In this document: positions 10,499-20,801 of the stretch, in pieces
How positions within the stretch are numbered: position 1 is the first letter of the stretch
Layout of the letters: the number at the start of each line of letters is the position of its first letter
Assembly (NCBI RefSeq): GCF_963678635.1
Contig: NC_087062.1
Span: forward strand, 69,536,223-69,600,222
Source of the DNA: Symsagittifera roscoffensis
Taxonomy: Eukaryota > Xenacoelomorpha > Acoela > Convolutidae
Length of the DNA: 64,000 bases
Direction of reading: 5' to 3'
Notes under the pieces: generated by a model
What the model saw: only the letters and a program-made list of their open reading frames with translations
Database searches by the model: none
What the model was told of the DNA's origin: nothing
Made by a program: the position numbers and the translations under genes

Positions 10499-10985
10499 CG
10501 TAGTAGCTCACTGCTCAGAAGCTTTCTCGCGTTCAGAAGAACTCGGATACCAAAAAAAAAATTGGGTTAACAGTTTGGTCGAAAATTTCAATTTTCGACA
10601 AAATTAGGTTTTTTTTCAGGTCTAAAATGGGATAGATAATATACGCATTTTAGCCTACTAGTAGTCGTCGATTGATTTTACTATACCCACCTTTACAACA
10701 AAATACCTGAATAAGGACCCTAAGCTCAGAAGATCGCAATCGATGGAGGGTACAATGGGATCGATACAATTGTGTCCCCACTGCCAAAGTTTATTGTAAT
10801 AGTAACCAAACGGTTGAAAAATCCTGCTAACGATACCAAACAGTCTTTGTGGGTGTTATCTCTTGTTGCGTCCGGAACACGTCTGTCAGCTTGCCGCTCT
10901 ACCATGCGGTCACTGGCAAAATTATCGTGAACGTGCTTGAATAATCTAACAATACTAAAAGGCTGGTACCTAACCAACAATCAAT
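10499..10985. repeat. block identical between the two duplicate copies (A)
   Basis: Over about 490 bases the only differences from 17350-17840 are the lengths of one A run and one T run. Sequence on either side differs by several percent (for example five changes within 105 bases immediately to the right). It contains the minus-strand ORF 10905-10726. Local gene conversion or selection could explain this; see findings. Confidence 0.75.
10726..10905 (-). CDS. hypothetical 59-codon ORF in the identical block (A)
   Basis: ATG at 10905-10903, then VERQADRRVPDATRDNTHKD and a hydrophobic second half (FFNRLVTITINFGSG), stop at 10728-10726. The frame can be extended upstream to 10980 if a non-ATG start is allowed, where a TGA precedes it. 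No family recognised. The only support for coding is the unbroken frame and its perfect preservation in copy B; but since the surrounding non-frame bases in the block are equally identical, conservation does not distinguish coding from conversion. Confidence 0.25.
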   Translation of the reverse strand: MVERQADRRVPDATRDNTHKDCLVSLAGFFNRLVTITINFGSGDTIVSIPLYPPSIAIF

Positions 10986-12243
10986 ACACTTGATCTTTTG
11001 TTAGAAACTGATACTAACCAATCTGAAACAACAACAAAGTCGAACCAAATTACCTCCGAAAATATTTTATAAAATATTCTTTTATGTTTTTCACTGTTTT
11101 TGTTCTTTCTTTTTTGGGTTTTTTACTGGTTTTTGTATTTTTTTTCGTTTTGAAGTGAAATTTTTTTGATTTTTTTCTAAGTTATGCACTATTTTTGTTT
11201 GGTTTTACTCTTTTTACCTAATTGTCTTTTGGTCCCAGAGTCTTGGCATACGTGAGCTTATGACTTCCCATCTAACCATCTGACCCCCGCATTTCTCGTT
11301 CTTAACTAGGTTGAAAAGCTAAACTGTACTAATAGGAGGGTCCGAACCTTCCTTTCAAGTACAATTCAGGACAATAAGGCCATTAACTCGGGCATATTAT
11401 CCTTTTCGTTTTTAACTGTCTTGACATAAACATTTGTGTTTCTGCTCTGCTTAAGGGCTAACTTTATATTACCATTTTTGGGCCATCAGCCAAATGACTA
11501 TTGATTAGCTCTCGTCTTCATGCGAAAACAACCACATAGCTTGGTCTCGGATCCACAGACCACGTGATTATCATTGAAAACAACGCTAGAAAATCACATT
11601 TAGATATGTTTTCAGTGACCGTTATATACCGGATCGATTAGAGACTGATTGACTCTTTCCTCGACTCATGCTCTGAAATACTAAATTGAAATCAGTTTAA
11701 ACTCAACGCGTTACAGCAGCTAAAACACAATTAAAGTTTGCTATTTTTCGCTGGGCCTCGAAACTAATTATCTGAACCTAATTATCTCCCAATCTCGGTT
11801 TCACGGGAGGGCTCGGCGCATTGCCGAATGTCCCATTTGATCTTTTATCTGATTAGCACTTATTTAGTCTTTGTGTCACGATAAGAGGCTTCCTTTGTCT
11901 TCTATGATTTGTCTCTCCTTCGATCGTTTTCTAGTTGACAATCGGGTGTTGGTTTTTTGAGTATTTCTAGTCAAAATGACCGTATTTTTCAGAAATGTTC
12001 CAATCCAAGATGAATATTTGAAAATTTAAAATTCTGGAACATTCTGAGCATCTTCTCCACTGTAATTTTGATTATAACGTCTTAAACGTTGTTTTCCGCA
12101 TTTTTAGGAAACTTTGATTATGCCATTCTGGAAAATGGCACACTCCTATGGGATTTTTAACTCGGATGATTGACTCCGGATGGGCGCGGGGTGACCTGTG
12201 ATTGACCTTTAAACGTTTTTGACATAAATTGAATAGAAAATCT
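10986..12243. other. non-coding part of duplicated flank
   Basis: T-rich tracts at 11090-11220, then mixed sequence. I see no long frame, no tRNA-like fold and no terminal inverted repeat. Counterpart in copy B is 17841-19100 with scattered substitutions. Confidence 0.4.
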
Positions 12244-12248
12244 CAAGG

Positions 12249-12374
12249 ATGAACATCGAGAAGTGGCGCGTTTCCGGGCCCAATCCCTGGAGACGGGAAT
12301 TGGGAACCTTTCCTATAATTGGCAAGGATTTTATCTATAAGCAGGAAGGAAGTTATCAAGCTGCAACCATATAG
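12249..12374 (+). pseudogene. short ORF, truncated by a stop in copy A
   Basis: ATG at 12249 opens a frame with WRVSGPNPWRRELGTF and IYKQEGSYQAAT, closed by TAG at 12372-12374. In copy B the same frame (ATG 19104) is open to 19322 (73 codons). Aligned codons show both silent and amino-acid changes, so conservation of coding is unproven. No family recognised. Confidence 0.25.
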
Positions 12375-12474
12375 ACTTTTTATTACAATACTGAATTAGT
12401 GGAACTAATCAAAATGGACTTTTCAAATCTTAGGATAAACTTAGTTTTTTGTCGATTGAGCTGTTAATAGAAGC

Positions 12475-13870
12475 TCAATCAGACGAGAGAAAAGTAGTCC
12501 CAGGCGCAAATTGCAATAACAGGAGCATGGCATGGGTAGTAGGTCTGCTAAAAAAACCTGAATGGACGGGATATTCAATTAGCTCCGTGAAGGTGAATTT
12601 TTGACACAATTTGACACCTAAGAAACTGAATACATTCCCGTTATAGCTAGTTAGTCGGGATTGGAATAGAGTAGAGATCCGAACTTCATAAGAGTAGTCG
12701 GAATGATCATTACATAATTGAATAAAACTTTGGGAGATTGGTTTGTTAAACATAACTTGGCTTAGTGGTGAAATGAGGTATCACAACTTATTTGGAGAAA
12801 CCTATGCTTAACTTGGCAGTCATAATTAATCTCGTCAGCGGGAAGACTTCAGTTAAGACCTTGCGCAATGGGTATCAGAGTAAATATCAGGATTTGTAGG
12901 GCTAAATATAACAGTATCTGAAAATCAAACAGACAAACACAGCGCAAAATTTAGAGAGAACATATCCATATGTGAGCGAATGGTTCTGAACTATAGTATA
13001 AAGGGTTCTCAAAGTTAGAGAGAACAGAATCCCAAATGACTAGAGGGAAAAGCTCCGCTGGGTGACTCTGTTTCCCAGTGAGCGATTCAGCGAGATAGTG
13101 ATTGGAGCTGACCCGAAATTAGATACTGGGTTAAGTTGATTAGAACGGATTTAAGTACCGGGTTGACTTAAATGCGTGAGCGAGTCGCGCTTTTGGAGTT
13201 GATGACTTTGACTTTGGAATCGACTCAAGTGAAGATCCACAAAAAAGTTAACGAAGCGGTTGAACGAAACGAAACGCGTGCTTTAATAGTAGTTAGTTCA
13301 CTAAGGGCTTTATAAAGTAATTTTGTTTCCCTTGCGGTTGAAGAATAACTTACTTATTGTGCCCATGATTTGCATGAAATAACTAGAAACGCAAGAGGAC
13401 AGTCGAAGAGAGCACAAACCTATTAGTTGAAGTCTATTACAAAACTCAGAAAGCAGAAATACAAATTAAAATTGAGAGAGATTTCTGCGGAATTCAGCGT
13501 TATCTAATGGAGTGTTCGCTCCAATCGCTAAAACGAGTTTGTAGCTGGATTCCAGAGCAACAAATAACTTTTTCAGAATATCGTGAAGCAAATTTGGTTT
13601 ACGGCTACAAAAAATTCTGAAAATCTTGTCTGTGGAATTCGAAAGAGAGTGAGCATATTGGTTTGCCGTCTTGTATAACCGAGCTTGGCGTCGTAATTTT
13701 AATCATATTAACGCGTAAAGCGGATATTTAATCAGACTCAGAAAGCGTCTCATTAGTAGGTCTTATTAAACAATTTAATGCACCAAATGCACCCCTTCGT
13801 ATTTATCATAGCAATCGAACAGCGTAGGGTAGGGGGGAGGTACAAAAAATCAAACGTTTTTCAGAATTTT
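12475..13870. other. non-coding part of duplicated flank and its right edge
   Basis: Similarity to copy B continues to about 13745. A 92-codon minus-strand frame (12475-12753) exists, but in copy B it is cut by a stop and the substitutions change amino acids, so I do not call it. From 13746 to 13870 sequence is unique and AT-rich. Confidence 0.4.
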
Positions 13871-13874
13871 GATT

Positions 13875-14193
13875 TCTTAAAAATCTAAATTCCTGGAAGT
13901 TTTTAGCTACACGTTTTAGGCATGCTGGATTCAACCTAGAGGTAAACAAAACACCCATTATTGTAAGTGTCGTGCTGGGGCTTCTGGCTTCGCTGTCGCA
14001 TGTGGTGTCGCTCGTCGTCTCTCGGAACCTGTCAGGTGACTTTTCGGCTCACACATTCATGATGTTGCAGTCACTGGCTGAGATCATGCGTCGATCTTTT
14101 CTGGCAATTTTCGCGACAACTGGACTCGTCGATATTGTTAAAACTTTTTTTCCACCAACTCCACCTGAAAAGCGATTACTTTTGGCTCCGTAA
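13875..14193 (+). pseudogene. membrane-protein-like coding fragment, paralogue 1
   Basis: Open frame between a TGA ending at 13874 and the TAA at 14191-14193. There is no ATG at the left, so it is an internal exon or a fragment. It reads a basic segment (WKFLATRFRHAGFN), a hydrophobic stretch fit for one membrane helix (PIIVSVVLGLLASLSHVVSL), then SRNLSGDFSAHTFMMLQ and a helical segment LAEIMRRSFLA. The same protein pattern appears at 46260-46470. The two DNA copies differ at most third codon positions while keeping the protein motifs, the signature of past coding selection. I do not recognise the family. It lies between the two segmental duplicates and is not part of them. Confidence 0.5.
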
Positions 14194-15581
14194 TCGTCTT
14201 TAGAACTATTTCGAGGATCATCATTGTGGTCGGATTTCAAAAAAAAACGAATTTAATAATTAATTAGTGAAACTTCGAAAAAAAACAGGCCACATATGAC
14301 GCTTTGAGGGTCGTGCGCTCCTGTCTCGGAAATTTTTTTGGCAAAATCGATTTCAGAAATGAGAATCTACATTTCTGTTTTCAATGAGCCGGATAAAACG
14401 AACAACATTGGAAACTTTAAACTCGTTTGTTTCAAAATAAATTTCAATTAGACAAAAAAGTTAAGAAAACAAACATAATCACTTACATTTTCTCCAAAGC
14501 TTTACCCTAGGAACTTTTCATTTTGGGCTTTTTGAGTTAGACAAAAATTATGCTAAGACTACCAAGTCGATTGACATAAAAGTTATATCAAAAGGAGCCT
14601 CTTACTAAGCCCCTCAAAACTGTAGGAGTCTAACATCTCCTAACTTTTAAGTAAGAGAATATACTTTTGGTTGATAGCCAAAAATTCATTTATTCAACAT
14701 AAAACTCAAAATCTTGAAGGTTTTGCTTATTTTTTGGAGATGTTATCCCTCTAGAACCTTGTTGGGCTGAGTAAGAAGATCCTTTTGATTTAAATTTTTT
14801 GTCAAGTAGTTTGGTAGCTTTGGAATAGTTTTCGCTTAAATGAAAAAATAAAAATGATCGTTTCAAAGTAAAATTTTGTTTCTGATTTAAATTATCCGGA
14901 AAAACGCAAAAAAGTAAGGAATAAATTTTTCTCATATTGGGTTGATTATTAATGAAAAAAAAAAGCTTACAAAAAGTTTTGCTTAGAATTTATAGATTTA
15001 TTAAAGAGCAATGCGTTTTGAGAAGTTCAGAAGAATTTACTTCAAAAAAGGAAAACTTTTGGCTGTTTTAGTCAATCAAAAATCACGCCAAATCTACCGA
15101 GCCGATCACTTAATATCAAAGTGACCCTTTTACGTACCCCAACAAAGTTTAACAAAGTATAACTATTGAGCACATTGTTTGAAAAATTAATAAAAAAATT
15201 GCGTATAAGGTAAAACAGACTTTTTTGTCTATCAAACAAAATTAATTTAAGTAAATCAGGATTTTTCAGATCATTAATGTTTATACAAAGTTTTGGTGAA
15301 AATATTTTGTTGGGCTACGCCAGGGGCTCACTTTGGCATATTTATTTCGATGATCGGCGTGTTTTAGTTGAGGCATAATTTTTAATTGACTAAAAAAGCC
15401 AAAAATGTTCCTTTTTGATGTAAAAATTAAGGCTTGATTAGCCAAAATGTTTTGCACCATATTGATTCAGTTAAGAAAATTGATCAAGTTTTGTCTTCAC
15501 CCTTTGTTCATCCTATATCAACTCAAGTTGAAAATTTTCAAATTTTACGTTAAATGCATTTCCGGATAAATTGAACCAGTG
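14194..15581. other. AT-rich spacer between the duplicates
   Basis: No supported gene. An 81-codon minus-strand frame (14690-14935) is Lys/Phe/Ser-rich and looks like chance in AT-rich DNA. No repeat family recognised. Confidence 0.4.
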
Positions 15582-16070
15582 TAAATTAGACGTTTCAGTC
15601 AAGTTTTTCACCACTTGGTGACCTGCAACCGTTGATATGACTGACATCGTCTTGCTGCCTTCTCTCGTTATTCTGAAGGTCTTTCGGATATGACATACAA
15701 TTTCAAACCTCGACTCTTAGGTATCACTTTTTCTTCTGTTTTTAAAGTCTTCTACATTATGTCTCATTTCTCGCGCAACTCTGTATGGTCTTGTTTAGGA
15801 CCTCGCCCATTGCTCAGCTTCTTTCGTTCGTAACGCTTGTTCAACATTTTGTAGTGAAATCCGAGCCGCGTGGGCGTAGTCATCTTAAGCGTGTTAGCTG
15901 AGATGACTTCCAGATTTGAGACAATCGGTTCTTCGATCACTGATTTCACCTTCTTGTTTGCAAAGTTGCCCTGTATCGGTTCTTTCTTTCGCGATTCAGC
16001 TGCTTACATCAGGCGTGCTCGGATAACCTTCACTCTGGAAAGCGCCTCTTCGAGGCGGGGGTGCTTCGCC
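15582..16070 (-). pseudogene. gag-pol junction fragment of element 1 (second copy)
   Basis: Near-identical to 7160-7652. It carries the basic frame 15949-15764 without stops, but nothing downstream of it in pol and, upstream, only a few bases before the deletion junction at 16070. It therefore cannot encode Gag or Pol. Confidence 0.7.
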
Positions 16071-16214
16071 ATTGTTAACCATTGTTACTCCATACGAAAC
16101 CAGCCCTGCAAAGTAGCTCAACGCAATCACACTACCAAAACAATAATCGAAAAAACTGTTCGATTACTTTTGATGAATTCAGTCATTTTTGATGAAATCA
16201 GTACTTTTGTTAAC

Positions 16215-16470
16215 CCGGAGGGTTCTCCAAAAGTCAGTAAGTAGGGTTATAATGGTGCTTAAGTCACCTCGGAGGGTTACTCAGGAGGTTACTCAAAAGT
16301 CCCACCTTACATTGGAGGTTTACTCCAGAGGCTTACTTCGGAGGGTACCTGAGGCACTTAAGTTAATTAAGTTATTTCGGAGGTTTCTCTAAAATTCACT
16401 AACGAGGGTTTTTAAGGGTTTCATACGCTCCGGAGGGTTACCTAGGAGGGTTCCAAAAGATTTCTGAATT
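16215..16470 (+). repeat. degenerate GGAGGGTTAC-type short repeats (copy B)
   Basis: Counterpart of the array at 9465-9720 with a few substitutions, for example one unit reading GGAGGGTTAC where copy A has GGAGGATTAC. See the copy A entry for structure. Confidence 0.55.
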
Positions 16471-17580
16471 GTCGGATTTGTGCCTCAGAGGGGTTTTGGG
16501 CTAGTGTCAAAATGAATCGCAAAAGGCTAAATTTACTTGAACTACTTCGAAGGGTTCCGCATTTTTTTTTACCAAGGAGGGTTATTAAGGGTTAACTGGC
16601 ACCAGAGGGTTCCCCGGAAACCCCAAAATTAAATGTTTTTGCCGCGGAGAAGCCTCCAATTGCGGTCTAATTTAATTAAAACATGGTTAGTTGAACCAGT
16701 CAAACTACTTTGTAGTATAAAATTGGAATTTTCTAAAAACTTTTTCAGCTCGAACGGTTCCATAAATTTGGACCCTCCAAACTGAAAAGTTCTAAAAGAT
16801 TTTTCTTCTCCGGTCCTAGCAATTTTAAAATTGCTAGGATCGGCAAAGAATTTATCAGAAAATTTATCAAAGTTTTACCGGTCAGAAACTTTATCAAAAA
16901 CGTCGGTTTATGGTGCCAAAATTATTCCGATTGGTTTGGTAGTCTTTGAGAAATTAACAAAAGCGCGTTCGCCTAAATGGCTTTTCTTCACTACCTATAG
17001 AACTACTGGTTTAATGCAAAAAACTGGACCATAAAAGGTTTAGGAACAAACAGTTTGGCAAAAACTATCGGAATTGGACCCTCCGACTCCTTCATTTTCC
17101 GATGTTTAAGTCTTTATCTTTATCCACAAATCTACTCGCAGGGTTGCTTAAAAATTGTTATTGAACTTTGCTCGTTATGCTAACAACCTCCCAGTGCACA
17201 TTGTTTCACATCATCTCCAAAAACTTAAAATTTGAATCCCCAAAACATATTGATGAAATTCAAAAAACTACGAAAAAAATTGATCAAAAAATATTTCCAG
17301 CCTCTCCTGAGTCTTTTTTTTTCGCGCTATTTCTTGTGCTAGGGGGGTTAAACTGCGTAGTAGCTCACTGCTCAGAAGCTTTCTCGCGTTCAGAAGAACT
17401 CGGATACCAAAAAAAAATTGGGTTAACAGTTTGGTCGAAAATTTCAATTTTCGACAAAATTAGGTTTTTTTCAGGTCTAAAATGGGATAGATAATATACG
17501 CATTTTAGCCTACTAGTAGTCGTCGATTGATTTTACTATACCCACCTTTACAACAAAATACCTGAATAAGGACCCTAAGC

Positions 17581-17760
17581 TCAGAAGATCGCAATCGATG
17601 GAGGGTACAATGGGATCGATACAATTGTGTCCCCACTGCCAAAGTTTATTGTAATAGTAACCAAACGGTTGAAAAATCCTGCTAACGATACCAAACAGTC
17701 TTTGTGGGTGTTATCTCTTGTTGCGTCCGGAACACGTCTGTCAGCTTGCCGCTCTACCAT
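17581..17760 (-). CDS. hypothetical 59-codon ORF in the identical block (B)
   Basis: Same protein, residue for residue, as the ORF at 10905-10726. The block containing it runs from about 17350 to 17840. No splice sites or partner exons recognised nearby. Confidence 0.25.
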   Translation of the reverse strand: MVERQADRRVPDATRDNTHKDCLVSLAGFFNRLVTITINFGSGDTIVSIPLYPPSIAIF

Positions 17761-19103
17761 GCGGTCACTGGCAAAATTATCGTGAACGTGCTTGAATAAT
17801 CTAACAATACTAAAAGGCTGGTACCTAACCAACAATCAATACACTTGATCTTTTGTTAAAAACTGATACTAACCAATCTGAAACAACAACAAAATTGAAC
17901 CAAATTACCTCCGAAAATGTTTTATAAAATATTCTTTTATGATTTTCACTGTTTTTGTTCTTTCTTTTTTGGGTTTTTTACTGGTTTTTGTATTTTTTTC
18001 GTTTTGAAGTAAAATTGTTTTTGATTTTTTTCTAAGTTATGCACTATTTTTGTTTGGTTTTACTCTTTTTACTTAATTGTCTTTTGGTCCCAGAGTCTTG
18101 GCATACGTGAGCTTATGACTTCCCATCTAACCATCTGACCCCCGCAATTCTCGTTCTTAACTAGGTTGAAAAGCTAAACTGTACTAATAGGAGGGTCCGA
18201 ACCTTCCTTTCTAGTACAATTCAGGACAATAAGGCCATTAACTCGGGCATATAATTTTTTTCGTTTTTAACCGTCTTGACCTAGCCATTCGTGTTTCTGC
18301 TCTGTTTAAGGGCTAACTTTATATTACCATTTTTGGGCCATCAGCCAAATGACTATTGATCAGCTCTCGTCTTCATGGGAAAACAACCACATAGCTTGGT
18401 CTCGGATCCACAGACCACGTGATTATCATTGAAAACAACGCTAGAAAATCACATTTAGATATGTTTTCAGTGACAGTTATATACTGGATCAATTAGAGAC
18501 TGATTGACTCTTTCCTCGACTCATGCTCTGAAATACTAAATTAAAATCAGTTTAAACTCAACGCGTTACAGCAGCTAAAACACAATTAAAGTTTGCTAAC
18601 TTTCTCTGGGCCTCGAAACTAATTATCTGAACCATATTATCTCCCAATCTCGGTTTCACGGGAGGGCTCGGCGCATTGCCGAATGTCCCATTGGATCTTT
18701 TATCTGATTAGCACCTATTGTGTCTTTGTGTCACGATAAGAGGCTTCCTTTGTCTTCTATGATTTGTCTCTCCTTCGATCGTTTTCTAGTTTGCAATCGG
18801 GTGTTGGTTTTTTGAGTATTTCTAGTCAAAATGACCGTATTTTTCAGAAATGTTCCAATCCAAGATGAATATTTGAAAATTTAAAATTCTGGAACATTCT
18901 GAGCATCTTCTCCGCCGTAATTTTGATTATAACGTCTTAAACGTTGTTTTCCGCATTTTAAGGAAAATTTGACTATGCCATTCTGGAAAATGGCACACTC
19001 CTATGGGATTTTTAACTTGGATGATTGACTCCGGATGGGCGCGGGGTGACCTGTGAATGACCTTTAAACGTTTTTGACATAAATTGAATAGAAAATCTCA
19101 GTG

Positions 19104-19322
19104 ATGAACATCGGGGAGTGGCGCGTTTCCGGGCCCAATCCATGGAGACGGGAATTGGGAACCTTTCCTATAATTGGCAAGGAACTTATCTATAAGCAGG
19201 AAGGAAGTTATCAAGCTGCAACCATATATTTTTTTTATTACAATACTGAATTAGTGGAACTAATCAAAATGGACTTTTCAAATCTTAGGATAAACTTAGT
19301 TTTTTGTCGATTGAGCTGTTAA
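19104..19322 (+). CDS. hypothetical 72-codon ORF (copy B)
   Basis: Uninterrupted frame homologous to the broken one at 12249. It contains ELGTFPIIGKELIYKQEGSY and ends with FCRLSC. Length and lack of recognised domains make this a weak candidate; it may be a chance frame in a duplicated region. Confidence 0.2.
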   Translation: MNIGEWRVSGPNPWRRELGTFPIIGKELIYKQEGSYQAATIYFFYYNTELVELIKMDFSNLRINLVFCRLSC

Positions 19323-20601
19323 TAGAAGCTCAATCAGACGAGAGAAAAGTAGTCCCAGGCGCAAATTGCAATAACAGGAGCATGGCATGGGTAGTAGGTC
19401 TGCTAAAAAAACCTTAATGGACGGGATATTCAATTAGCTCTGTGAAGGTGAATTTTTGACAGAATTTGACACCTAAGAAACTGAATACACTCCCGTTATA
19501 GCTAGTTAGTCGGGATTGGAATAGAGTAGAGATCAGAACTTCATAAGAGTAGTCGGAATGATCATTACATAATTGAATAAAACTTTGGGAGATTGGTTTG
19601 TTAAACATAACTTGGCTTAGTGGTGAAATGAGGTATCACAACTTATTTGGAGAAACCTATGCTTAACTTGGCAGTCATAATTAGTCTCGTCAGCGGGAAG
19701 ACTTCAGTTAAGACCTTGCGCAATGGGTATCAGAGTAAATATCAGGATTTGTAGGGCTAAATATAACAGTATCTGAAAATCAAACAGACAAACACAGCGC
19801 AAAATTTAGAGAGAACCTATCCATATGTGAGCGATTGGTTCTGAACTATAGTATAAAGGGTTCTCAAAGTTAGAGAGAACAGAATCCCAAAGGACTGGAG
19901 TGTAAAACTCCGCTGGGTGACTCTGTTTCCCAGTGAGCGAATTAGCGAGATAGTGATTGGAGCTGACCCGAAATTAGATATTGGGTTAAGTTGATTAGAA
20001 CGGATTTAAGTACCGGGTTGACTTAAATGCGTGAGCGAGTCGCGCTTTTGGAGTTGATGACTTTGACTTTGGAATTGACTCAAGTGAAGAAACACAAAAA
20101 AGTTAACGAAGCGTTTGAACGAAACGAAACGCGTGCTTTAATAGTAGTTAGTTCACTAAGGGCTTTATAAAGTAATTTTGTTTCCCTTGCGGTTGAAGAA
20201 TAACTTACTTATTGTGCCCATGATTTGCTGAACTAGCTAGAAACGCAAGAGGACAGCCGAAGAGAGCACAAACCTATTAGTTGAAGTCTATTACAAAACT
20301 CAGAAAGCAGAAATACAAATTAAAATTGAGAGAGATTTCTGCGGAATTCAGCGTTATCTAATGGAGTGTTCGCTCCAATCGCTAAAACGAGTTTGTAGCT
20401 GGATTCCAGAGCAACAAATAACTTTTTCAGAATTTCGTGAAGCAAATTTGGTTTACGGCTACAAAAAATTCTGAAAATCTTGTCTGTGGAATTCGAAAGA
20501 GAGTGAGGATATTGGTTTGCCGTCTTGTATAACCGAGCTTGGCGTCCTAATTTTAATCATATTAACGCGTAAAGCGGATATTTAATCAGACTCAGAAGTA
20601 G

Positions 20602-20801
20602 NNNNNNNNNNNNNNNNNNNNNNNNNNNNNNNNNNNNNNNNNNNNNNNNNNNNNNNNNNNNNNNNNNNNNNNNNNNNNNNNNNNNNNNNNNNNNNNNNNN
20701 NNNNNNNNNNNNNNNNNNNNNNNNNNNNNNNNNNNNNNNNNNNNNNNNNNNNNNNNNNNNNNNNNNNNNNNNNNNNNNNNNNNNNNNNNNNNNNNNNNNN
20801 N
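20602..20801. other. assembly gap of 200 N
   Basis: Exactly 200 unknown bases, a conventional size for a gap of unknown length. It falls at the right end of segmental copy B, so the gap was probably caused by the near-identical repeat. Confidence 0.98.

Larger units (their letters stand above)
7160..13745. repeat. segmental duplication, copy A
   Basis: Two stretches, 7160-7652 and 9330-13745, recur in the same order and orientation at 15582-16070 and 16072-20596. Copy A also contains 7653-9329 (most of Gag), which copy B lacks. Most of the shared sequence differs by a few percent plus small indels; a 70 bp segment near 10120 is missing in A but present in B (about 16865-16975). The left limit lies inside gag-pol of element 1 and the right limit ends at CAGAA near 13742. 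The duplicated flank 9.4-13.7 kb has no recognisable long gene. Confidence 0.9.
15582..20601. repeat. segmental duplication, copy B, internally deleted and cut by the gap
   Basis: Direct repeat of copy A. It starts with the gag-pol junction piece of element 1 (15582-16070) and then jumps to the sequence equivalent to 9330 onward, so about 1.68 kb of Gag is missing. It stops at the assembly gap, exactly where similarity to copy A would also end (CAGAA). Base differences relative to A are scattered except in one block (17350-17840) that is identical. Confidence 0.9.

Noticed and set aside
10860-10910. A-box-like TGGTAGAGCGG on the minus strand suggesting a tRNA or SINE
   Set aside because: No acceptable B box at the right distance and no cloverleaf; probably chance.
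12475-12753. 92-codon minus-strand ORF with counterpart in copy B
   Set aside because: The copy B version (19414-19608) is cut by a stop and the observed substitutions (R to L, N to S, L to F) change the protein, so there is no sign of coding constraint.
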